Notes under the pieces: model-generated | Told to the model about the DNA's origin: nothing | The model's database searches: none | The model's input: only the letters and a program-made list of their open reading frames with translations | Translations under genes and position numbers: made by a program | Part shown: positions 43,668 to 53,425 of the stretch, one piece after another | How positions within the stretch are numbered: the first letter of the stretch is position 1 | Layout: the number at the start of each line of letters is the position of its first letter | Assembly (NCBI GenBank): GCA_014302835.1 | Contig: CP060294.1 | Coordinates: 2,046,001 to 2,110,000, forward strand | Source of the DNA: Pedobacter sp. PAMC26386 | GTDB lineage: Bacteria > Bacteroidota > Bacteroidia > Sphingobacteriales > Sphingobacteriaceae | Length of the DNA: 64,000 bases | Direction: 5' to 3'

Positions 43668-46600
43668 TTACTTCACAAATTTTGCTGGCGAGCCTGCCCA
43701 TTGTGTCTGCTTAGGAATAGTCTCCCCTTTCATGACAAGGGATAGTGCTTGTAAAGTAGCCCCTTCCTCGATAGTTGAATCATATAAGACAACGCTCATC
43801 GCGCCAATATTGCAATTATCACCAATATGTAAATGAGCCATTTTCATCACACGATCTTCAAACAAGTGCGTCTGAATTGTACACATATGATTGATTGCAA
43901 CATGATCACCAATATGAACCAGATCAAATTCAGTAATTTCACTCGTATCCATATAAACGTCTTTCCCGATATCGCAACCCATCATTCTGAAAAATATAGG
44001 TGCAAATGGTGTTCCTAGTAAAGTATTGACCAACAAAGGGTAAACCATGTTCTCACAAAGCGAGTTAACCAGTTCATTTTTCCAGACAAACATACTCCAT
44101 AGAGGTTTATTCGCAGGTTTATAAGTACCGATCAGAACCTTTTTAAACAGGACAGTGATCAGAGCAGCAACACCAATCAAAGCCAATAGTAAGAATGGAG
44201 CCAGACAAAGTGTATAGACCAAATGTCTACCGGAATGGTCATAATAGTTATCTACGAAATAATAAAATAACAATAAGATAATTGAAGTAATTGCATAAGG
44301 CAAAGTGATTTTGAAAAGCTCAATAATACCCCGCTGTATATAAAGTTTATTGGTAGGCCTGAAGGTTAAATCATCAGCAAACTTCACACTTTCCTGTCTT
44401 TTAGGCAGATACATGGGTGGCGCCCCCAACCAGGATGAATCATTAATATATTTATGTTCAATATTAGCTGGAGGCGTAGATAATACCCCTATCAAACAAT
44501 TGCTTCCAATCGTATCTCCAGATGAAATTACCGCACTGTTTCCAATAAATGTTTTATTACCGATAGTGATGCGGCGCAAATACATAGTTCCCTGGTGTAC
44601 TTCAGGCGATCCTAGACTTACTGAATCTGCAAGAAAGCTACCTGCCCCTATTTTAACCAGATCGGTGGTAATTTGATTTACAGTCGATATTTCTGTCGCT
44701 TTACCAATCCGTGTTCCCATCAGCCTGAGCCAGGAAGAAAGATAGATTGTCGCATAAACAGACCTGAAATAAGTTAAACTCATATTCATTAAGGAATCAA
44801 CCGCCCATTTCCGGATATATTTGAAACTGTAAACGCTAAAAGGTTCTTCTTTTAGTTTACCAATAATCAACCATTTGAATAAAGCTACAGATGCACAATA
44901 GATAATAATATACATCGCAGAAATCGGGATAGAAAGTGCTATTGCCCATCCAAGACCAAAGGATAAAATAACCTCATAATAGATCACTATAAATGGAATA
45001 CTTAATCCAAAAGGAAAAAGGAAGACAAAACCCAATGTAGTAATCAGCATAGTCACATAAAGCGCAAAATTCATTGGTTTGTTCTGTCCTGAAAAACTAC
45101 TGGCTCCGGCTTCTTTATGAGGCCCGATATGAACAGCAGGAGTTCCCTTCCAATAAGCACCAGCTGGAATAGTCGTGTCAGGCTGGAGTTGAGACAATTC
45201 ACCAATTGCTGATCCATCCTCCATCACAGCCCCGCAGGATATAACTGAACGTGTACCAACAAAACAGTTCTCACCAATAGTCAGGCTTCCTATAATCAAC
45301 GCACCGTCTTCAATTTTATAACCTAATAAATGTGACTCTTTCGAAATACTCGAACCATCACCAATGCTCACCAAATCAAAGACTCTGATCCTGTCAGACC
45401 CTAGAAATACACGTTTTCCAATTTTAGCGCCCATCAGACTGAAATACCATTTTAGAAATGGTGTTCCGCTGAGAATACCTATCGGACTCAGGTCGATCAG
45501 TTTCTTCACAATCCAGAAACGCAGAAAATACCAACCCCAAAGCGGATATCTTCCGGCTTTGAACTTACCAATCAACACCCATTTTGCAACAATAGAAAGT
45601 ATAATAATCGAGAAAAATATCGCAGAAAAACCAGTTACCCCATAAACAAGCAGATCATATACATTTGTAGAAGATCCAAAATGTCTGATGACAAAAGGCC
45701 CCATTAACCCTGCAGATCCGATCATAAAAAAGACCAGTACACTGATTAATTGTAGTCCGGATACCAATATTTTCAACCCGGATGAAACCTTTAGTCTTAC
45801 TGTTGGCTCCGCTTTTTCTTTAGGCTGATGCCCATTATCATCGGCAATAGCCGCGATTTTTAAAGCCAATTTATCCAGTGTCCGGCAGGTATAAATATCC
45901 TGTACAGAAATTTGTGCAGCAGCTCCGGTTTTCCTTAATTCGGAAACCATCATCGACGCCACAAGCGAGTGTCCACCCAAATCAAAAAAATCATCGGTTA
46001 CAGAAACTTCCTGAGGTTCAAAATATTTCTTCCACACTTCAAGCAACATAGTTTCTGTAGCTGTACGAGCAGCAATAAGTTTTCGCCCCTCACTTTTATG
46101 TTGTTTTGCAGGCTGAGGTAAAAGTTTCCGATCTACCTTACCACTCGGAAGTAATGGAAAGGCATCCAGCACAACAAACACAGCAGGAACCATGTATGGC
46201 GCTAACCTGGCTTTAAGCTGTGTTTTATAGGCTTCCTCATTAAATGTATCCTTTTCGCCTTTAAGAATCAAATAAGCCACTAGCCGTTGTACTTTCTGTT
46301 CATCTTCTTTGACAGCGACTACTGCATTTTTAATGCTTTCTATCTGTAATAATTGTGATTCTATTTCAGAAAGTTCAATTCTATACCCACGTAGCTTAAC
46401 TTGCAGATCGATACGGCCTAAAAATTCGATATTCCCCTCTCCGTTAAAACGGGCAAGATCGCCACTGCGGTATAAACAACGTGGCATCTCTTCCGGAAGC
46501 GGGAAGCCCGGCTGAATAAACTTCTCTGCCGTGAGTTCGGGTTGATGCAAATATCCGATGGCCAAGCCAGGTCCGCCAATACAAAGCTCACCAGGCACAC

Positions 46601-48134
46601 CTATGGGCACAGGTAAAAGCTGATCATCGAGTATGTAAGTATAATAGTTCACCGCTGGTTTCCCAATCGTAATTTTATGCAAAGGATCAAAATCAGCATA
46701 GGTAGCAATTACCGATGCTTCAGTAGGCCCGTATGTATTTACAATTCTTAACCCGTGACGGTGCCATGGCAACAGCAATTCATGCGGGCAATTTTCTCCG
46801 CCAAGAATCAGTAAACGCAGGGAAGGCAAAGGAGACTGCATCATAGAAAGCATAGTTGGCACCGTAGACAGAACAGTCAACTGATGTTCCGCAATAAACT
46901 CACTCAAGTCAGCTCCGGAATGCATCACGGCCTCAGAAACAGGATACAAAGTAGCCCCCGACCTAAAAGCAAGCCATATTTCTTCTAAAGAGGCATCAAA
47001 TGCTACAGAAAAGACCTGCGCCACCCGGTCATGAGGGCCTAATTCAAACAAGCGTTCCTCTCCTTTCACCAGATTACTGATAGACGCATGAGAGATAATC
47101 ACCCCTTTAGGTCTGCCTGTAGAACCAGAAGTATAGATCATATAGGCCGGATCAGCTACCGTAATGGAAACTAACGGCGCATGACCATCACTTTGATGAA
47201 CAGTAAAAGAGCTGTCATTCACTATAATAACTTCACTAGAAAGCTTGAATGCAGCAGAACAAGCCTCATCGCTCAGCAAAAACTTAGCACCGCAATCTTC
47301 CAGGATGAAACTCACCCTATCTTCCGGATAACCAATATCAAGCGGTACATAAGCTGCCCCAGTCTTCAGGATAGCCAGCATTGAAAGATAAACTTCTGGA
47401 GACCTTTTCAATAAAATGCCTACAAAATCACCTTTCTGTATTCCTTTTGCAATTAATACTGAAGCAAGCTGATTAGCTGCCAAGTCTAATTCTTTATAGC
47501 TAACCTGTCTGGTTGCAGCATGAACTGCACTATTTTGAGGAAAAGTTTTCGCAGTTCGTTCAAACAGTGCATGCAATAATTCAGGGGTCCCCACTTCATT
47601 ATCGATCAAACCAGTATTAAAGACAGACAAGCTTTCCTTTTCGGCAGTATCCATAAAAGTCAGTTCCGAGATTAAAATCGCCGGATTTTCCGCTACCTGC
47701 TGCAATACGTTCATGAAATGCGCAAGCGCGTGTTTAAAACAGACCGCGTAGAAAGCAGAATCCTTACAGGTAAAAACCGACGAGATTACATCTCCATCTT
47801 CTATCCGGATTACACTTTTATATTCATTAGCCTGGTCATCACCTTTCCATAGTATCTTTAAAGAAAAATCTCCACCAGAGCTAATCTGGTAATTATCAAT
47901 ACGATGAGCAATTTCATCACTTAATTCATTGAATTTTGTCTTTCCATCCAATGAATATTCGAATTCAAGAGGTGGTAATTTGGTTCCAGATTGTCCACTT
48001 TCATCAAAGCTCAATTCTACCTTTACCACATCGTTCAGATAGGCCTGATATTTATTCAACAGCACGTAAACAGCTCCCGTAACAGCACTTAGTAAGTTCA
48101 AAGTTTGTTTAGACGGCCCGGTTAGTTCATTCAT
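43668..48134 (-). CDS. Pls/PosA-like single-module NRPS with membrane and LbH acyltransferase domains
   Basis: A 1,488-residue protein. An N-terminal condensation-domain-like remnant (about 1-175) precedes an adenylation domain (about 185-690) with YMIYTSGSTGRPKGV, FDASLEEIW, NTYGPTEAS, YRSGDLARF, GYRIELSEIE and LPSGKVDR, and a carrier domain with its phosphopantetheine serine in LGGHSLVAS near 718. The C-terminal half has about six membrane segments and three tandem hexapeptide-repeat domains (near 900-1010, 1120-1260 and 1370-1488), each preceded by an MG-x-x-I-G motif. This is the architecture of poly-lysine synthetase Pls. There is no thioesterase. My manual substrate code (D-A-E-T-I-G-T-V-I-K) hints at a basic amino acid. 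It is followed by the SAM hydrolase and MFS genes. Confidence 0.85.
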   Translation of the reverse strand: MNELTGPSKQTLNLLSAVTGAVYVLLNKYQAYLNDVVKVELSFDESGQSGTKLPPLEFEYSLDGKTKFNELSDEIAHRIDNYQISSGGDFSLKILWKGDDQANEYKSVIRIEDGDVISSVFTCKDSAFYAVCFKHALAHFMNVLQQVAENPAILISELTFMDTAEKESLSVFNTGLIDNEVGTPELLHALFERTAKTFPQNSAVHAATRQVSYKELDLAANQLASVLIAKGIQKGDFVGILLKRSPEVYLSMLAILKTGAAYVPLDIGYPEDRVSFILEDCGAKFLLSDEACSAAFKLSSEVIIVNDSSFTVHQSDGHAPLVSITVADPAYMIYTSGSTGRPKGVIISHASISNLVKGEERLFELGPHDRVAQVFSVAFDASLEEIWLAFRSGATLYPVSEAVMHSGADLSEFIAEHQLTVLSTVPTMLSMMQSPLPSLRLLILGGENCPHELLLPWHRHGLRIVNTYGPTEASVIATYADFDPLHKITIGKPAVNYYTYILDDQLLPVPIGVPGELCIGGPGLAIGYLHQPELTAEKFIQPGFPLPEEMPRCLYRSGDLARFNGEGNIEFLGRIDLQVKLRGYRIELSEIESQLLQIESIKNAVVAVKEDEQKVQRLVAYLILKGEKDTFNEEAYKTQLKARLAPYMVPAVFVVLDAFPLLPSGKVDRKLLPQPAKQHKSEGRKLIAARTATETMLLEVWKKYFEPQEVSVTDDFFDLGGHSLVASMMVSELRKTGAAAQISVQDIYTCRTLDKLALKIAAIADDNGHQPKEKAEPTVRLKVSSGLKILVSGLQLISVLVFFMIGSAGLMGPFVIRHFGSSTNVYDLLVYGVTGFSAIFFSIIILSIVAKWVLIGKFKAGRYPLWGWYFLRFWIVKKLIDLSPIGILSGTPFLKWYFSLMGAKIGKRVFLGSDRIRVFDLVSIGDGSSISKESHLLGYKIEDGALIIGSLTIGENCFVGTRSVISCGAVMEDGSAIGELSQLQPDTTIPAGAYWKGTPAVHIGPHKEAGASSFSGQNKPMNFALYVTMLITTLGFVFLFPFGLSIPFIVIYYEVILSFGLGWAIALSIPISAMYIIIYCASVALFKWLIIGKLKEEPFSVYSFKYIRKWAVDSLMNMSLTYFRSVYATIYLSSWLRLMGTRIGKATEISTVNQITTDLVKIGAGSFLADSVSLGSPEVHQGTMYLRRITIGNKTFIGNSAVISSGDTIGSNCLIGVLSTPPANIEHKYINDSSWLGAPPMYLPKRQESVKFADDLTFRPTNKLYIQRGIIELFKITLPYAITSIILLLFYYFVDNYYDHSGRHLVYTLCLAPFLLLALIGVAALITVLFKKVLIGTYKPANKPLWSMFVWKNELVNSLCENMVYPLLVNTLLGTPFAPIFFRMMGCDIGKDVYMDTSEITEFDLVHIGDHVAINHMCTIQTHLFEDRVMKMAHLHIGDNCNIGAMSVVLYDSTIEEGATLQALSLVMKGETIPKQTQWAGSPAKFVK

Positions 48135-48687
48135 TTGTATAGCAGCGTATATTAATTCTTGGCTAAAAATCTATTATAATCCCCCTTTTCAAGGGACGTA
48201 CAACTTAGTTTTTTTTTCTCTTATTCCCATGATCCCTTTTCAACAAAATGGCATCATTTAAAACTGGTTCTTATTATCATAGACAAAAACCAGTCCTAAA
48301 GCTCTTTAGAACTTTTTTTTATCTCTTATTAAGATGAAAATTTCAACAGATAGTTTAAAGAGGGTGCAAAAATGAACAAAACAAACGATAAAATAAGCTA
48401 GACAAACAGGAACAAAACGTCTTTATCCTATACAAATTGTAACAATTCAGATTGAGTGCCTGAATTTAATTCACACCAAAATATGCATTTTACTGTCTAG
48501 TTAAAACCGTCTTAATACCCTCTATAGTGCGTAAGTGATCATTACCCTTTTACGTTATAACAATTATTAGTTTCCGTTAAGTTTATTACAGATTCCCCTC
48601 TGTTAATTATCTCTTATATCAATCCTTTAAATGAAAATACGCTTATATTTAGGTAAAGCAAAACCTAAACCACCAAATACACATACG
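48135..48687. other. 553-bp gene-free interval between divergent genes
   Basis: Separates the Pls-like gene (minus) from the VOC gene (plus). A small hairpin (CCCTT/AAGGG at 48183-48195) lies near the Pls start. No open frame beyond a few codons, no recognised RNA and no convincing TAnnTTTG promoter were found, but promoters for both genes must lie here. Confidence 0.5.
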
Positions 48688-49149
48688 ATGAAGAAAATAA
48701 CTCCATTTTTATGGTTCGACAACAACCTTGAAGAAGCGATGAACTTCTACACTTCTATTTTTCAAAATTCGGTCATTCAAAACATGTCTTATTATAGCGA
48801 AGGCGGTCCTATGAAGAAAGGAACGGTCATGTCAGCATCTTTTCATCTTGACGGGCAGGATTTTCTGGCCATGAATGGCGGCCCTGCTTTTTCATTCACC
48901 CCTGCCGTTTCTTTATTTGTGAATTGTCATACACAAGAGGAAATAGATGAATTCTGGGAGAAACTATCTGCAGGTGGAGAAAAATCAAGATGTGGCTGGC
49001 TGAAAGATAAATTTGGATTATCATGGCAGATTGTACCTGCTGATTTAGGCAAACTATTACATCATAAAGATCCTGAAAAGGCAGCTAGAGTAATGACCGT
49101 GATGATGAAAATGGATAAGCTGAATATCCAGGCACTGAGAGATGCTTAA
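48688..49149 (+). CDS. VOC-family protein (PhnB/glyoxalase-like)
   Basis: A 153-residue cytoplasmic protein from the ATG at 48688 (MKKITPFLWFDNNLEEAM); the open frame extends 57 bases further upstream with non-typical residues. It has the PhnB-type VOC fold: FYTSIFQNSVI, MSASFHLDGQDFLAMNGGP, SLFVNCHTQEEIDEFWEKL and GWLKDKFGLSWQIVP. Members bind metal and small molecules; the substrate is unknown. It ends at an intrinsic terminator. No operon partner. Confidence 0.88.
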   Translation: MKKITPFLWFDNNLEEAMNFYTSIFQNSVIQNMSYYSEGGPMKKGTVMSASFHLDGQDFLAMNGGPAFSFTPAVSLFVNCHTQEEIDEFWEKLSAGGEKSRCGWLKDKFGLSWQIVPADLGKLLHHKDPEKAARVMTVMMKMDKLNIQALRDA

Positions 49150-49185
49150 TCGGTCCCTTTAAAAACCATTCTTAACCAAATAATG

Positions 49186-49224
49186 AAGCGATGCCCCCCC
49201 TTTCAAAGGAAACATCGCTTTTTT
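49186..49224 (+). terminator. Rho-independent terminator after the VOC gene
   Basis: AAGCGATG at 49186-49193 pairs with CATCGCTT at 49213-49220, followed by a T run. The arms flank a 19-base loop with a seven-C run. It also lies 17 bp before the stop of the convergent proX-like gene. Confidence 0.8.
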
Positions 49225-49240
49225 ATTTAATAAAAACAGT

Positions 49241-50110
49241 TTATTTTACGGAATCACTTTTCAGAAAAGAACTCATCCGAACTGCAAATTCACTATGATC
49301 GGTTAGCCATCTTTCAACAGCAACCTTCTCATCATCAGCACCTTTAAGTGCAGACATTAATGACCCTAACTGATCATCATCTAACTGAAAGTTTCTAAAA
49401 AATGAACTCACCTGTGGATTTAACTTTACAAAGTCTTTATTTGCAACTGTTTGCAAAGTTTCAACCTCTCCGAAAACTTTCTTAGGGTCACTTAAGAACT
49501 TCAATTTATAATTGCTAAAAATGTAATGCGGAGACCAACCAGTAATCACTACCGGCTTCTTAGCATCTATACTTTTCTTTAAAATCGCAAGCATTGCCGC
49601 TTCACTGGCAGATTGCAATTCATATTTTAGTTTATAGTCCTTGATCGCAAGCTCTGCCTTAGCCATAATCCCAGCACCCGCGTCAATTCCAATAATTTTA
49701 CCCTCAAAAAGAGAAGCATTGGCGTTCAATTCTTCAATACTATTAATTTTTACATAGTCAGGAACCACCAAACCAATCCGTGCATTGGCATAATTTGCAC
49801 CTAAAACTTCCAGTTTCGGACCAAATTTGTCCATATATTCTTTATGCGTAACCGGCATCCAGGCATCCATAAAAATATCTGCATCTCCACCAGCAACTGC
49901 TGCAAAAACAGGTGCAACATCAGCATTTTTCAATTCCACTTTGTAACCTTCTTTTTCCAGCAATACTTTTGATAATTGAGTCATTGCAACACCCTCTGCC
50001 CAATTTACATAAGCAATCGTTACTTTTTTATTGTTACCTGCACCACTTCCACATGAGGATATCATTCCAACAGACATTGCGATTAATAATCCACTAATTA
50101 CTTTCTTCAT
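49241..50110 (-). CDS. proX: Glycine betaine/proline-type substrate-binding lipoprotein (OpuAC family)
   Basis: A 289-residue lipoprotein from the ATG at 50110 (MKKVISGLLIAMSVGMISSCG; lipobox cysteine 20). The ligand-binding fold shows VTIAYVNWAEGVAMTQL, DIFMDAWMPVTHKEY and VVITGWSPHYIF, which supply the aromatic box that holds quaternary amines in this family. It is the last gene of the ABC operon after ATPase and permease genes and delivers substrate to them at the periplasmic face of the inner membrane. Confidence 0.92.
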   Translation of the reverse strand: MKKVISGLLIAMSVGMISSCGSGAGNNKKVTIAYVNWAEGVAMTQLSKVLLEKEGYKVELKNADVAPVFAAVAGGDADIFMDAWMPVTHKEYMDKFGPKLEVLGANYANARIGLVVPDYVKINSIEELNANASLFEGKIIGIDAGAGIMAKAELAIKDYKLKYELQSASEAAMLAILKKSIDAKKPVVITGWSPHYIFSNYKLKFLSDPKKVFGEVETLQTVANKDFVKLNPQVSSFFRNFQLDDDQLGSLMSALKGADDEKVAVERWLTDHSEFAVRMSSFLKSDSVK

Positions 50111-50160
50111 TTGAATAGATTTAATTTTACGATTTAATAATATTTTCAAAGACATTTAGC

Positions 50161-50988
50161 TTATGCTATTTTCTTTTTTGTTTTCCCAAAAGACTGTGTA
50201 ATACGGTCAAGGATAATAGCCAGGATCACAACCGCAATACCTCCTTCAAATCCTAATCCTATTTTCAATTGTGTAATCCCTTTCAAAACAACCTCACCTA
50301 ATCCACCGGCAGCAATCATTGCAGAAATAACAACCATTGAAAGTGCCATCATAATCGTTTGGTTCACTCCTGCCAGTATCGTAGGTAAGGCTAATGGCAA
50401 TTCTACTTTAAAAAGCAATTGTCTTGGTGTAGCACCAAATGAACGGGTAGCCTCTACAATTTCTTTAGGCACCTGGCTAATTCCCAGCGTCGTCAAACGA
50501 ACTGCAGGGGGCATAGCAAAAATAATAGTTGCAAATGCTCCAGGTACTTTTCCCAATCCAAAGAATAATACCGCTGGTATCAAGTAGACAAAAGCAGGCA
50601 TAGTTTGCATTAAATCAAGTATCGGTCTCATAATTTTTCCGGCTAAAGGATTTTTTGCAGCCCAGATCCCCATAGGCACCCCCATGAGTAAAGCAATAAA
50701 AGCCGCAGATAAAATCAATGCCAGCGTAGCCATTGTCTGATCCCAGTAACCCATTGCCCAAATCAGGGATAACCCTAAAACAGTAAAGATGGTCACTCCC
50801 AAACCAGTCCGTTTCCACGCAAGGAAAGCGATTAGCAGGATAATGATATAAAACGGAGGAAACATCAGTACCCATTCAACCGAGTCAACAACCGAGATGA
50901 CGATAATCTTTATGATATTAAATAAGGCTCCAAAATTGCTGGTAAGCCAGTTTATAAATTCTTCTATATAAGGTCCTATATGTATCAT
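50161..50988 (-). CDS. proW: Glycine betaine ABC transporter permease (ProW/OpuAB family)
   Basis: A 275-residue permease with about six membrane helices and the ABC permease signature [69 protein letters not shown]-like region (EAA loop). Its start codon follows the ATPase stop by 1 bp. Inner membrane; forms the channel for compatible solute uptake with the ATPase and binding protein. Confidence 0.94.
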   Translation of the reverse strand: [275 protein letters not shown]

Positions 50989-50989
50989 A

Positions 50990-52228
50990 TTATATTATTT
51001 CATTTTGTAAGTTATCAATTGAGTTTCCGGTCACATTTTCCCATGAGGTCCCGGTAGTTTCTATCAGCAATGAAGTCTGAGCAACGATTCCAAGTAGTTT
51101 GTTTGTTTCTCTATCAATGATTGGTACCGCTCTTCCATTTTCAGCAATGAAAGGAAGCATTTGCTCTACAGTAGTTTCAGGATAAGCAACGGGTACATCT
51201 TTAACAATGGCCATCTCTATGGTATGGTGTCCTTTCGCTTTCAGCTCCAGAATATCTTTTAGAAAAACGAAACCAAGGAAATGTTTATCTACCGAAACGG
51301 CGGGCAATGCCGTTAATCCGGAAGAACGCATTTTTCTCAAACTCCCCTCTACCCCATCTTTTTTGAAAATCGCTACAGTTGGTTTGTCAAATAACAGACT
51401 TGCCGCAGTGATGATCGATTTACGATCCACCTTTTCTACAAAAGAAGACACATATTCATCTGCCGGGTTTGTTAAAATATCTTCAGGAGTACCTATTTGA
51501 ATGACCTCTCCATCTTTCATAATGGCAATACGGTCGCCAAGACGGATCGCTTCGTCCAGATCATGCGTAATAAAAACAATGGTCTTATGCATCTTCTCCT
51601 GCAAATCGATCAACTCATCCTGCATTTGTGTACGGATTAGCGGATCCAGTGCTGAGAAAGCCTCATCCATTAATAAAATCTCTGGATCATTAGCTAAAGC
51701 ACGGGCTAATCCAACACGTTGCTGCATACCACCCGAAAGTTCTGAGGTATTTTGATTCTCATATCCTCTCAAGCTCACCATATTAATGACTTCCTGTGCC
51801 TTTTCTTCCCGTTCTTTTTTTGGGACATCCTGTAATTCTAAACCAAAAGCCACGTTTTCAAGTACCGTACGGTGAGGTAACAATCCAAAATTCTGAAAAA
51901 CCATGGCCATTTCTTTTTTACGGACATTCTGAAGTTCCTTGTCTCCAAGACTTGTGATATTGACATCATTCAGAATTACATTGCCAGAAGTCGGTTCAAT
52001 TAACCGGTTCAGACATCTTAGTAAACTAGACTTACCACTTCCTGATAAACCCATAATTACAAAGAATTCACCTTTTTCTATGTTAAAATTTGCATTCTTT
52101 ACAGCAACTGTGCAACCTGTTTCTTTTAGAATAGCAGCTTTGGATTTCCCTTGCTTTAAAAGTTTAAGTGCCTCCTCTTTTTCTTTTCCGAAAATGAGAG
52201 TAAGGTCTTCTATGTTAAGTTTAGACAT
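50990..52228 (-). CDS. proV: Glycine betaine ABC transporter ATPase with CBS domains (ProV family)
   Basis: A 412-residue ATPase. Walker A is GLSGSGKSSLLRC, the signature is LSGGMQQRVGLARAL and Walker B is ILLMDEAFSALDP, with the H-loop in FITHDLDEAIRLGDR. Two CBS domains follow (about 280-405, including LRKMRSSGLTALPAVSV and QMLPFIAENGRAVPIID), which in OpuA-type systems sense ionic strength. It lies 18 bp after the outer-membrane protein gene and 1 bp before the permease gene. Confidence 0.95.
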   Translation of the reverse strand: MSKLNIEDLTLIFGKEKEEALKLLKQGKSKAAILKETGCTVAVKNANFNIEKGEFFVIMGLSGSGKSSLLRCLNRLIEPTSGNVILNDVNITSLGDKELQNVRKKEMAMVFQNFGLLPHRTVLENVAFGLELQDVPKKEREEKAQEVINMVSLRGYENQNTSELSGGMQQRVGLARALANDPEILLMDEAFSALDPLIRTQMQDELIDLQEKMHKTIVFITHDLDEAIRLGDRIAIMKDGEVIQIGTPEDILTNPADEYVSSFVEKVDRKSIITAASLLFDKPTVAIFKKDGVEGSLRKMRSSGLTALPAVSVDKHFLGFVFLKDILELKAKGHHTIEMAIVKDVPVAYPETTVEQMLPFIAENGRAVPIIDRETNKLLGIVAQTSLLIETTGTSWENVTGNSIDNLQNEII

Positions 52229-52246
52229 GCTTTGTAAGTTTTTATA

Positions 52247-53425
52247 TTAAAAATAATAGCCGATATTGATATTGAAACGACTTGTCCATTTTGAATCCGG
52301 ATTCCCGGATGACAATCCATTTTGCCAGTCAGGTCCTAACCATGGCTGATTTTTTCCTGCAGCCCAGTCCACATAAGTCACCAGGTTACCTGCATTAATC
52401 ATACAACCTAATACATTCATCTGTGTATCTTTAAATCCGGTCTGAGGCTTATTCATATAAGAATAGTTCTCATAAAAAACGAGTGACTTTACAGGCCCCA
52501 ATTTAACTGGCTGTGTATAGGCAAATGAAGCAGTGTGCAGATAAGCTTTGCGTGCAACCTCGTACGAAGAACCATATGCAGCCAGATGCACTATATTTTT
52601 ATACTGTGCCGAGTCTGAAAGATTGTACTGGTAGTACATGGACTGTAACTTCACGTTAATCTGGCCAAAGGTCAGATCTGTGTGTAATGCCGCAGCCCAT
52701 CTGGCGCCCATTCTTCCAGTTGGAATATTATATACTCCACCAAGCATTCCAGAAACACCTATTTTTTTATTTTCTGCTATCAAATACTCTGTTTTAATAT
52801 TCCCTTGATTCACTTCCTTGTTTCTACCAGCAACATCATATGAATACCTGGAAGGGTCTGTTGCAGACTGATTACCAAAATTTAGTTCCATTGCATTCTT
52901 AAAGAAGGCGATATCATAAATCCAGCGATTTCTACGCTGATGAAAATTGATCCCCATGGAGAATTTATCTTCAAAACCAACATAATAAGGAAGGTTAAAG
53001 AACCAGTTATGTGAATTGTAGGCAGTGTTACCAAATGGATTTTGTACTAACCCTATATCCATATGTGTACTATCATTGAAAAGATATCTTACATAACCCT
53101 CTTTCAAAAAGCTTCCTCCAAAATCTTTGGAGTAGAAGCGGTATTCTGCATGAAAATCTAACTTTTTATAAGAAACATCGGCGTTGACGCGAAACATATC
53201 GAGGCCAAAGTCGCCCCCTCTTTTAACTTGTTCCTTTTTCCAGGAAGAAAGATTGTAATTAAATCTTAAAGCCCCTCCTATTTTGAATACTGGCTTATCA
53301 GGACGTGATTGGCTTATTGTATCCTTTGTGGTTTTTATTGCTGTAGAGTCTTGCGCTATTAGATTAAAAGGTAAAATAACGGTAAATACAATACAGCTTA
53401 AAAAATGCTGTAATTTTATTTTCAT
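52247..53425 (-). CDS. Outer-membrane barrel protein leading the betaine operon
   Basis: A 392-residue exported protein (signal peptide ending FNLIAQ) with repeated short amphipathic strands (FNYNLSSWKKEQVKRGGDFG, YRFYSKDFGGSFLKEGYVRYLF, NTAYNSHNWFFNLPYYVGFEDKFSMG) and a C-terminal aromatic NINIGYYF. It looks like a porin of about 16 or more strands, but I cannot name the family. It is the first gene of the operon with proV, proW and proX (18 bp to proV), so it may admit betaine or related solutes through the outer membrane. This role is inference. Confidence 0.78.
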   Translation of the reverse strand: MKIKLQHFLSCIVFTVILPFNLIAQDSTAIKTTKDTISQSRPDKPVFKIGGALRFNYNLSSWKKEQVKRGGDFGLDMFRVNADVSYKKLDFHAEYRFYSKDFGGSFLKEGYVRYLFNDSTHMDIGLVQNPFGNTAYNSHNWFFNLPYYVGFEDKFSMGINFHQRRNRWIYDIAFFKNAMELNFGNQSATDPSRYSYDVAGRNKEVNQGNIKTEYLIAENKKIGVSGMLGGVYNIPTGRMGARWAAALHTDLTFGQINVKLQSMYYQYNLSDSAQYKNIVHLAAYGSSYEVARKAYLHTASFAYTQPVKLGPVKSLVFYENYSYMNKPQTGFKDTQMNVLGCMINAGNLVTYVDWAAGKNQPWLGPDWQNGLSSGNPDSKWTSRFNINIGYYF

